This document shows positions 42,000-48,565 of a DNA stretch of 53,385 nucleotides, piece by piece. The translations under genes were made by a program, and so were the position numbers. Below the pieces are notes generated by a model. It searched no databases and had not been told where the DNA came from. It saw only the letters and a list, made by a program, of their open reading frames with translations. The DNA is from JAPYWM01 sp964489015 (GTDB taxonomy: Bacteria; Bacteroidota; Bacteroidia; SpSt-205), in contig CAZAXD010000012.1 in the NCBI GenBank assembly GCA_964489015.1, positions 1 to 53,385 of the forward strand, given 5' to 3'. Every line of letters begins with the position of its first letter. The stretch's first letter is position 1.

Positions 42000-42614
42000 A
42001 TGCGTAACCTACTCGCTTTCGCAGGCATGCTCGCTATGAGCGTAGTGGCAACAAACTGCCGAGGAAAAGAAGGTCCCCAAGGCCCCCAAGGCCCCTCAGG
42101 TGCCGACCTAGTGCGCCCCCAACAGGGCTTTATCGAAGGGATAGCTCGTGGCAGGGACAATAGCGGTAATGCCTTCAATATCCCCTTCCGCTACACCTAT
42201 TACTTTAGCTTAGGGACCTATCGTTCTACAGGGACTAATACTTGGCAATTTGACTTTAGCCGGGCCGACTCCCTTGGCATTGGTGAATTATCCTTTTCCT
42301 TCCAGTGGAATCAGTCGAATAACAGCGTGAGTAATCTCACCATTAACGGTACAGCCGCTAATATCACGCAATCGCCGACACCCACGTATGACGTTCAGAC
42401 GCTCCCTAACATACCGAATGTATTTCCCGGCACCTCCCAAACGGTCTCCAACCTAGCACTTAATAATGACACCCTAACAGGGCGCTTTGAATACATCCGC
42501 CACTCGTATAACAATGTACCTAGCTTCGGTACCAACACCCACGCTGATACCGTGGAGGGAACTTTCTCGATTAAGCTCGTTAGAACCCAATCTTACAATC
42601 GACTAGGGCAGTAG
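42000..42614 (+). CDS. Probable lipoprotein with collagen-like Gly-X-Y stub, paralogue 3
   Basis: A 204-residue product: hydrophobic signal with Cys20 in VATNC, an atypical lipobox (Asn at -1), then RGKEGPQGPQGPSGAD, nearly the same stub as paralogue 1. The body has QQGFIEGIARGRDNSGN, PFRYTYYFSLG, and the ending TGRFEYIRHSY, IKLVRTQSYNRLGQ, matching the other two genes block by block. The shared CRGKEGPQGPQGP start suggests paralogues 1 and 3 are closest. It has its own promoter and a terminator at 42646. Function unknown. If the odd lipobox is not processed, it would be a membrane-anchored or soluble periplasmic protein instead. Confidence 0.78.
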   Translation: MRNLLAFAGMLAMSVVATNCRGKEGPQGPQGPSGADLVRPQQGFIEGIARGRDNSGNAFNIPFRYTYYFSLGTYRSTGTNTWQFDFSRADSLGIGELSFSFQWNQSNNSVSNLTINGTAANITQSPTPTYDVQTLPNIPNVFPGTSQTVSNLALNNDTLTGRFEYIRHSYNNVPSFGTNTHADTVEGTFSIKLVRTQSYNRLGQ

Positions 42615-42645
42615 GCCCTCAAGTTAGTAGTCTCTTCCTTGAGAG

Positions 42646-42684
42646 GCGGCACCATTTATCTAGCTGGTGCCGCTTTTTGATTTT
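42646..42684 (+). terminator. Intrinsic terminator after the third collagen-stub lipoprotein, overlapping the peroxiredoxin 3' end
   Basis: GCGGCACCA (42646-42654) pairs with TGGTGCCGC (42665-42673) around a 10-nt loop, followed by TTTTTGATTTT. The hairpin lies partly inside the convergent peroxiredoxin coding end. The opposite strand lacks a T-run, so it works for the plus strand. Confidence 0.83.
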
Positions 42685-43174
42685 GGACTTTTATCCAGTT
42701 CAGGATTTCGGTGGGACTATTTTCGGGAGAGACTCCACTACGAATGAGAGCTACTCGGCCCTGGGGATCTACAACAACGACATCTCGGCTGCACATACCC
42801 GCAAAAGTCTTAATGCCAAACGCTTTGGCTAGCGCGCCCTGCTCATCCGCCAGTAGCCGGACCCTTAGATTGTGCTTTTTCCGGAAGCGCTGATGACTTT
42901 CGATACCCTGTAAGCTCACCCCTAGTACCTCCGCTTGGGAAGCATGATAAGCGTCCAGAAGCCGAGAAAACTCTATGCTTTGCTTGGTACACCCCGGCGT
43001 ATCATCATGGGGATAAAAGTACAGGACAAGCCAGCGGCCAGTATAAGCGGTAAGGTTCAGAAACTGGCCATCATCCGCAAGCGCTCCAAGGTCCGAGGGA
43101 ATGCGGTCTCCTACTTTAAGCACTTGGGCACTACTGGTACCTGCTAAAAGGCTCGTGAGCCATAGCCATCGCAT
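42656..43174 (-). CDS. Exported Bcp/PrxQ-type peroxiredoxin
   Basis: A thiol peroxidase of 172 residues. It has a cleavable signal peptide (LLAGTSSAQ, cleavage Ala|Gln), unlike most Bcp proteins, which are cytoplasmic. The catalytic motif is YPHDDTPGCTKQ with peroxidatic Cys62. The usual Bcp resolving Cys five residues later is absent; the only other cysteine is Cys128 (FAGMCSRD), which could form the intramolecular disulfide. Function in the periplasm, reducing hydroperoxides with an unknown reductant, is inferred. It is divergent from the heme-c/propeller gene with a 29-nt gap. Confidence 0.9.
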   Translation of the reverse strand: MRWLWLTSLLAGTSSAQVLKVGDRIPSDLGALADDGQFLNLTAYTGRWLVLYFYPHDDTPGCTKQSIEFSRLLDAYHASQAEVLGVSLQGIESHQRFRKKHNLRVRLLADEQGALAKAFGIKTFAGMCSRDVVVVDPQGRVALIRSGVSPENSPTEILNWIKVQNQKAAPAR

Positions 43175-43190
43175 GTAACCTAAAACAAAT

Positions 43191-43198
43191 TATCTTTG
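43191..43198 (+). promoter_or_regulatory. -7 promoter box (TATCTTTG) of the heme-c/YVTN lipoprotein gene
   Basis: Exact TAnnTTTG, 5 nt before the ATG at 43204. Confidence 0.73.
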
Positions 43199-43203
43199 CC
43201 TAG

Positions 43204-44730
43204 ATGCGGCGCTTAGGGTATTGGACAGGACTCTTGCTGGTAAGCTGCTGGCGCGTTGAAGAACCGCCTTTGGACACCGTTCAGCACTACCCCCGGCCGA
43301 TTGCGGACCTCCTAAGCCGACGCTGTACGGGCTGTCACGGTGGCGGCACTAGTGTACCCACTTCTGAACATGGCCATTCAGGGGGCTCCAACACGCCCCA
43401 AACCCAAACTCACCTCAATCTTGCCAGCTGGGATAGCCTAATCTACGGCTATGCAGGCGAGGTACCTATGGTCGTACCTGGGTTCCCAGAGTGGTCCCAT
43501 TTACTATGGCAGGTCAATCGCTATCCAGAGCTTGGCCCTATGGTGGCGCCCATCATGCCGCCTCCGAGACCTGACAGCAGTAATTTACTTAGCTCGGATG
43601 AAGTGCGTCTCTTACGAGACTGGATTGCGCAAGGGGCGCCTAATGCAGCAGGTATAGAGCCTTTTGCAGCTAAACGAACTACCATCCATCGCAAGGTCTT
43701 TGTGTGTAATTCCGGAAGTGACCTCATAGCCGTCCTGGATGCGGATACCTATCAGCTTATGACGTTTATTCGGGTGGGAATCTGGCCTAGTGTCACCGAG
43801 AGCCCGCATTATGTGCAGCTATCACCTGACGGGCGGTTTTTGTACGTCACGCTCATTAGCGGAGGGGCTATTGAAAAATATCGAACCGATACCTACCAAA
43901 AGGTAGGACGCTTAGAGGTTGGATCCGAGCCGGCTCATATCGAATTTAGCGCCGATGGCAAGCGAGCTGTCATTACCCACTTTAACGACGTAGCGCCTAC
44001 TAAGCTTACTCTGATTGACGCTGAGGCGCTGGAAATCCTAGACGAGCTACGGGATCCGTCTGGGCTTGTCTTGGCACGACCCCATGGACTCTGGCTAACG
44101 CCTGATTTTCGGTACGCCTACGTGACGGCCAACGCAGGTAATTACCTGACTAAGGTTGAAATCAGTCCAGACCGCCAACGATTTGTGGGCTTTGTGCAAA
44201 TCCCACTCGTACCTGGCCAAGCGCCCCAGGTTAGCAACCGCTGGGGACCTTATCAGATTACAAGCGCACCGGAAAGCCCTTATTACTTTGTGAGCTGTGA
44301 TGCCAGCCACGAGATTCGGGTCTTTCGCAAGCAGAACGATAGTTTAGTAGCGACCTTGCCGGTAGCGACGGCACCCAAGCTGATGGTTTACCATCAAAAG
44401 CTCCTGTACGTAGCTTGTCTCAAAGCCGCCGCACCCCCACTGCAGGGCGATAAACTCGGTGCTATTGCCGTCATTGATGCTGAAAATCTGCAGGTGCTTA
44501 CCCATATCTACAACACCGGCCATCTGCCGCGGGGCCTTGACGTGGACCCTATTACCAACCGCCTATGGCTCTCCTTTGAAAATACCGGAGGCGCCGATCC
44601 CCCTCATCATTACGTAGGCGGCTTGCCGACGGCCCCGGCCAAGGCTTATATCTTACAGATACCCACATGGAACACCTTAGCTGTGCGGGAAATGGCCCTT
44701 GTCGGCTACGGCCTAGCAGTCGCACCGTAA
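43204..44730 (+). CDS. Lipoprotein joining a c-type heme domain to a YVTN beta-propeller
   Basis: A 508-residue protein. The signal peptide ends LLVSC (lipid Cys15). A small cytochrome-c-like domain follows with one heme site CTGCH (41-45) and a candidate axial Met in PIMPPPRP; SSDEVRLLRDWIAQGAPN is the usual closing helix of such domains. From about 165 to the end, blades of a YVTN/NHL-type propeller repeat (VFVCNSGSDLIAVLDADTY, VQLSPDGRFLYVT, GLWLTPDFRYAYVTAN, IAVIDAENLQVL). A heme-c plus propeller on one chain suggests periplasmic electron transfer or redox catalysis; the substrate is unknown. Located divergently to the exported peroxiredoxin. Confidence 0.87.
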   Translation: MRRLGYWTGLLLVSCWRVEEPPLDTVQHYPRPIADLLSRRCTGCHGGGTSVPTSEHGHSGGSNTPQTQTHLNLASWDSLIYGYAGEVPMVVPGFPEWSHLLWQVNRYPELGPMVAPIMPPPRPDSSNLLSSDEVRLLRDWIAQGAPNAAGIEPFAAKRTTIHRKVFVCNSGSDLIAVLDADTYQLMTFIRVGIWPSVTESPHYVQLSPDGRFLYVTLISGGAIEKYRTDTYQKVGRLEVGSEPAHIEFSADGKRAVITHFNDVAPTKLTLIDAEALEILDELRDPSGLVLARPHGLWLTPDFRYAYVTANAGNYLTKVEISPDRQRFVGFVQIPLVPGQAPQVSNRWGPYQITSAPESPYYFVSCDASHEIRVFRKQNDSLVATLPVATAPKLMVYHQKLLYVACLKAAAPPLQGDKLGAIAVIDAENLQVLTHIYNTGHLPRGLDVDPITNRLWLSFENTGGADPPHHYVGGLPTAPAKAYILQIPTWNTLAVREMALVGYGLAVAP

Positions 44731-44748
44731 CATTTCATGATTTTATTT

Positions 44749-44756
44749 TACCTTTG
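44749..44756 (+). promoter_or_regulatory. -7 promoter box (TACCTTTG) of the SiaB-SiaC-P450 operon
   Basis: Exact TAnnTTTG, 17 nt before the ATG at 44774; unlike the others it would leave a short leader containing AGGA 3 nt before the start. Confidence 0.66.
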
Positions 44757-44773
44757 TAGCGAGGCATAGGACG

Positions 44774-45280
44774 ATGACCGTTTCTTACGAAAACAGAACC
44801 CTCTTTCGATACGAAGGGCCGCTAGACATGATGATACTCCCGCAGATCGTACGCAGCGTAGAGCAGCTCCTAATGACTGAGCAGACCCGCCCCCCTATCC
44901 GGCGCAAGCTCATTGGTTCTTTAATTGAACTCGCCCAAAATATGATTCATTATGCCATCGCCCATCCGCTTCAAAGCCCGACGATCAGCTTACAGAAAGC
45001 GGACAATGCTTTTGCCTTAGTTACCTCTAATGCGATTCATGCCAGCCAGGAGCTCTTTCTGCGGACCTATATCGATAACTTACTCACCATGACCAGAACT
45101 GAGCTAGAGACTCTGTACCAGAACATCTTTACGAGAAACGACTACACTGATGTAGGAGGCGCTAGTCTAGGTATTTTACAAGTGCTCATCAAGTCTGATC
45201 GTTTTTCTTATAAGATAGAGCCTATCGATGATGAGCATTATCGATTTACAATAGAGGCTCTCTTCTCTGCTTCAAAATAG
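44774..45280 (+). CDS. SiaB-family protein kinase-like protein
   Basis: The 168-residue protein belongs to the SiaB-like (DUF6272) family: RRKLIGSLIELAQNMIHYA corresponds to the helix bearing the N-box Asn (Asn56) of the GHKL ATPase fold, and DVGGASLGILQVL to the Gly-rich ATP lid. In Pseudomonas the SiaB kinase phosphorylates SiaC, and the SiaA phosphatase reverses this to control diguanylate cyclase activity. Here the siaC-like gene follows after 8 nt, supporting the pairing. No SiaA/PP2C or diguanylate cyclase gene is present in the window. The Bacteroidota version may control something else. Confidence 0.8.
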   Translation: MTVSYENRTLFRYEGPLDMMILPQIVRSVEQLLMTEQTRPPIRRKLIGSLIELAQNMIHYAIAHPLQSPTISLQKADNAFALVTSNAIHASQELFLRTYIDNLLTMTRTELETLYQNIFTRNDYTDVGGASLGILQVLIKSDRFSYKIEPIDDEHYRFTIEALFSASK

Positions 45281-45288
45281 CAAAAACT

Positions 45289-45699
45289 ATGGGAGATTCT
45301 GTCACAAAACTTGATATAGAGTCTACGTTCACGACACCCGAAGTCCATTTCGACCCAGAGAATTACAAATTTCACATTAAAGGCAACTCCTATCCGGAAA
45401 ATTCCGTAAAGTTTTACCAGCCGATAGTTACTTTGATAGAAAATTTCGTAAATAATCATCCCATAGATCCTCAGAGGACGTTTGAAGTTATCGTTGAGTT
45501 GGAATATTTCAATACTAGCACAGCCAAAGCCCTGTTAGACCTTTTTAGGCTATTTGAGACGTTATACCAGCGGGGTCAGCCTGTCCAGATCAAGTGGCTA
45601 TACATGGAGGAGGATACGGAGATGGAAGACGCCGGGTTAGATTATCAGGCAGCTATCAAGCTCCCTTTCGAGCTGGTCACAATCCATGAAGAAACGTGA
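45289..45699 (+). CDS. SiaC-family (DUF1987) protein
   Basis: The 136-residue protein has the DUF1987/SiaC signature: TPEVHFDPENYKFHIKGNSY, then PENSVKFYQPI, the central EYFNTSTAKALLDLF and the late WLYMEEDTEMEDAGLDYQ, followed by PFELV. The NTST segment (residues 75-78) includes the region phosphorylated by SiaB in Pseudomonas SiaC. It is a small cytosolic phospho-switch protein rather than an enzyme. Its end overlaps the following coiled-coil gene by 14 nt, and it lies 8 nt after the SiaB-like gene, so the three are coupled. Local AT richness is higher than in surrounding genes. Confidence 0.88.
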   Translation: MGDSVTKLDIESTFTTPEVHFDPENYKFHIKGNSYPENSVKFYQPIVTLIENFVNNHPIDPQRTFEVIVELEYFNTSTAKALLDLFRLFETLYQRGQPVQIKWLYMEEDTEMEDAGLDYQAAIKLPFELVTIHEET

Positions 45700-46240
45700 G
45701 ACCACAGCTGCCCAGCATACCTCTATTAGCTTTAGTCGAGAAGAGGAGCTAGCAAGTAAGCTTCAGGCGTGGATTGAGAACTGTTCAGACGAGCTTCAGA
45801 AAGAACGGCTTCTGATGATCCAGCAGCAGTACAATGAACTGCTGAATGCAGCTCGGCTTTTGACTCGGATGGGCGATCGCCTCCAAGCACGGCTAAAAGC
45901 GGCGAACGAGACCCTAGCTCAGAAAAATGAGGAGATCGTCCGCTACAACGCCCAGCTTCAAGAGAAAAACCGCGAGCTCCATGAGACCCTGGAGGCCCTC
46001 CGGGAAAGTCAACGCCGGCGAAAAGCCGCTACCGTGTTGTTTCTTAGTACACTCACCATATTTATCCTTACTGAGGTCATCGAGTATTACATCGAGAATA
46101 CGGGCTCTGGCATTGCTAGTAAGTGGGCCAACTTCATCTCCATCGGTCTGAAAGCCGTCGTAGCTGTAGCCTTCAAGCCGCTCGAAGAGTTTGTCGAAGA
46201 ATTTCTCGCCCGCTTTGTAAAAGATAAAAGGCATCCTTGA
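45686..46240 (+). CDS. Coiled-coil membrane protein of the SiaB-SiaC module
   Basis: The 184-residue product starts with a soluble helical part rich in Gln and Glu (about 15-112). Heptads such as NAQLQEKNRELHETLEALRES predict a coiled coil. Two transmembrane helices follow (TVLFLSTLTIFILTEVIEYY near 115-135 and FISIGLKAVVAVAF near 150-165), and a short acidic/basic tail (EEFVEEFLARFVKDK). No enzymatic motif. The gene overlaps siaC by 14 nt and the P450 gene by 4 nt (TTGA). It may be a membrane partner that tethers the SiaB/SiaC switch, but this is inference from gene order only. I do not recognise a named family. Confidence 0.7.
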   Translation: MKKRETTAAQHTSISFSREEELASKLQAWIENCSDELQKERLLMIQQQYNELLNAARLLTRMGDRLQARLKAANETLAQKNEEIVRYNAQLQEKNRELHETLEALRESQRRRKAATVLFLSTLTIFILTEVIEYYIENTGSGIASKWANFISIGLKAVVAVAFKPLEEFVEEFLARFVKDKRHP

Positions 46241-47403
46241 AAACCCTTTCCCTCAGTGCGATTCGAGCCGTAGCCTCGCAGTTGCGAGCCGATCCCTTAG
46301 CCGTCCTCATGGACTGGGCTGTAGCAAGTCCGCGGTGGCGTCTTCGTCTGCCTTGGGGTTCTATTTACTTTTTATTTGACCCTGCCGGGATAGAAGCGGC
46401 CCTGCTTGCAGAAACAACCACGAAACGAACCTTCCAGTATCAAGCTCTGCGCCGCATCACTGGTCCAGGTCTACTGGTAACCGATGGCGAAACCTGGCGC
46501 AAAAGCCGCCGCCTCCAGAATCCCCTTTTTAGTAGTCAGCAAGCCACACGCTGGCAGGCTCTCACGCAAAGCGTAGCAGAAAATTTCTTCAGGGCGTGGG
46601 CTGTCCCCAATCAGCGCGATCTAGAAAGCGATATGATGCAGCTCTCGCTCCATCTACTCGGCGTGATCTTGTGGGGAAAGTCCTTAGAAGCCTCGCTCAC
46701 GAGCGCGGTCATAGCGGCCTTGGACCACGTCGTCCAAAAGCTACAAAACCCCTTATTAGCCCTTAGTCCACGTCGCCAGTGGTGGTGGTTTAGGCTGAAG
46801 CGCCGCTTGAATCAAGTGGCCGAGCAGCTAGCCCAGCACCCTACCCTCCAACAGCTACCCCCTCCTTTAGCCCGTGCAGAGGCGCTAACCCTACTCATAG
46901 CCGGTCATGAGACCTTAGGGAGCGCGCTCACCTGGGCACTGTACTTACTATCTCACCATCCGCAGCACTTACCGCGGATGGCCGAAGACCCAAGGTGGGC
47001 TCAGCTTGTCTTTCACGAGGCCCTGCGTTTATACCCACCTGCCTGGCTCATCACCCGCCGCTTATCCAAGCCGCTTGCACTAGAGGGCGAGACCCTCCGT
47101 GCGGGTAGCCTCCTTGTTACCTCCCCCTACGTTACCCATCGGATTGCCTTCGCAGAGGGGGAACGCTTTCTTCCCGAGCGCTTCTTAGAAGAGAGTCCCC
47201 GCCCTAGTGGTCGTTACTTTCCCTTTGGCCTCGGCAGGCGCTTGTGCATCGGTCGGGAACTTTCGCTCGTAGAGGGACCCATCGTCCTCCGACTGTTTGC
47301 CCAGCGATTTGCCCTCGACCCACTCCCTAAGCCCGATCCGTGGGCTAGCGTCACGTTACGTCCCAAAGGTGGCCTGTCCGCTCTAGTACATCCAATTTGT
47401 TGA
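46237..47403 (+). CDS. Cytochrome P450, compact
   Basis: A 388-residue heme monooxygenase. All P450 landmarks are seen: I-helix AGHET (222-226), the ExxR pair Glu261/Arg264 (FHEALRLYPP), the PERF motif (313-316) and the heme-binding loop FPFGLGRRLCIGRE with Cys337. The sequence between the F-G region and the I helix is unusually short (about 165-215), where relatives of this group have about 40 more residues, so the substrate-access lid should be reduced. Substrate and redox partner are unknown; no ferredoxin or reductase gene is adjacent. It starts with TTG, overlapping the stop of the preceding membrane gene. Confidence 0.92.
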   Translation: MKTLSLSAIRAVASQLRADPLAVLMDWAVASPRWRLRLPWGSIYFLFDPAGIEAALLAETTTKRTFQYQALRRITGPGLLVTDGETWRKSRRLQNPLFSSQQATRWQALTQSVAENFFRAWAVPNQRDLESDMMQLSLHLLGVILWGKSLEASLTSAVIAALDHVVQKLQNPLLALSPRRQWWWFRLKRRLNQVAEQLAQHPTLQQLPPPLARAEALTLLIAGHETLGSALTWALYLLSHHPQHLPRMAEDPRWAQLVFHEALRLYPPAWLITRRLSKPLALEGETLRAGSLLVTSPYVTHRIAFAEGERFLPERFLEESPRPSGRYFPFGLGRRLCIGRELSLVEGPIVLRLFAQRFALDPLPKPDPWASVTLRPKGGLSALVHPIC

Positions 47404-47410
47404 TTAGTTT

Positions 47411-48565
47411 ATGCAGCCGGCCATCTATCTAGACTATAACGCCACTACGCCGACGCTGCCCGAGGTTGTAGCGGCTATGAGTCCCTATTGGCATGAATGC
47501 TTTGGCAATCCAGCCAGTGGCCATTTATGGGGCAAAGAGGCTGCTGATGCTGTCGAGGCGGCTCGGGCCACCCTAGCAGCAACCTTACAAGTAGAGCCCA
47601 TGGAGCTTATCTTTACAAGCGGAGCCACCGAGGCTCTCAATCTTGCTATCCTGGGCCTTGCAGGGACTTATGGAACTGCGACTAAAAGCCATGTACTCGT
47701 AGCTGCCACCGAGCACAAAGCGGTCCTTGAAACATGCCAGACTCTGACTAAAAGGGGTTTTACTGTTGAGCTGCTTCCTGTACAGTCTAACGGCCTTGTA
47801 GACCCCTCCGCACTCAAAAAAGCCTTGCGTTCGAGCACGCTCTTTGTGGCTATCATGCTAGCCAATAATGAGACGGGCGTACTGCAGCCAATCCCAGCGT
47901 TAGCCCGCCTAGCACACGAAGCAGGCGCTTTCTTCATCTGTGACACCACTCAAGCACTGGGTAAAATACCCGTGTCTTTTCGAGCGCTGGACATCGATAT
48001 AGGCGTGTTATCGGCTCACAAATTTTATGGGCCGAAGGGGATCGGGGCCTTGTATATTCGGCGAAAGCAACCCCGTGTACGCCTAAGCCCTATTCTCCAT
48101 GGAGGGGGGCATGAGCGGGGGCTTCGCAGCGGTACCCTGCCGGTCCCCCTAATTGTCGGTATGGCCAAGGCCTTATCTCTCCTAAGCGAGGGGCTCGAAA
48201 TGGAGTCCCGTCGTATCCAGGTCCTTCGCGACCGCTGGGAAAACGAAATCCAAAAGCACTATCCCTTCGCGCTGATCCACGGGCAATCAGCGCCTCGCCT
48301 GCCCAATACTTGTAACGTGGCATTCCCAGGCATCAAAGCCCGAGATATTTTGGCCAGGGCACCCCTCTTAGCGGCTTCCACGGGCTCGGCTTGTACCTCA
48401 GCACACCCCAAGCCCTCGCACGTCCTACTAGCGATGGGCTGCTCACCCGCTGAGGCTGAAGCCAGTCTTCGGTTTTCTCTAGGCTTGCCCACCACGGATA
48501 GGGACCTGGATATCGCCCTGGACTACCTCATGCATGCTTTAGCCCCACATACCGCTAAACCCTAA
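47411..48565 (+). CDS. Cysteine desulfurase (NifS/IscS type)
   Basis: A PLP enzyme that releases sulfur from cysteine for Fe-S clusters or thiolation. The 384-residue protein has the PLP lysine Lys204 (SAHKFYGPKG), His102 (ATEHKAV), Asp178 and Gln181 (DTTQALGK), and the persulfide-forming Cys328 in the long loop STGSACTSAHPKPSH, which indicates the group I (IscS/NifS) type. No iscU or other cluster-assembly gene follows. It begins 7 nt after the P450 gene. The last 27 nt overlap the convergent nuoN gene. Confidence 0.94.
   Translation: MQPAIYLDYNATTPTLPEVVAAMSPYWHECFGNPASGHLWGKEAADAVEAARATLAATLQVEPMELIFTSGATEALNLAILGLAGTYGTATKSHVLVAATEHKAVLETCQTLTKRGFTVELLPVQSNGLVDPSALKKALRSSTLFVAIMLANNETGVLQPIPALARLAHEAGAFFICDTTQALGKIPVSFRALDIDIGVLSAHKFYGPKGIGALYIRRKQPRVRLSPILHGGGHERGLRSGTLPVPLIVGMAKALSLLSEGLEMESRRIQVLRDRWENEIQKHYPFALIHGQSAPRLPNTCNVAFPGIKARDILARAPLLAASTGSACTSAHPKPSHVLLAMGCSPAEAEASLRFSLGLPTTDRDLDIALDYLMHALAPHTAKP

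Noticed and set aside
40681..42614. Collagen-like genes as phage tail fibres
   Set aside because: Each has a lipoprotein signal, short Gly-X-Y stub and its own or shared chromosomal promoter; no phage genes nearby.
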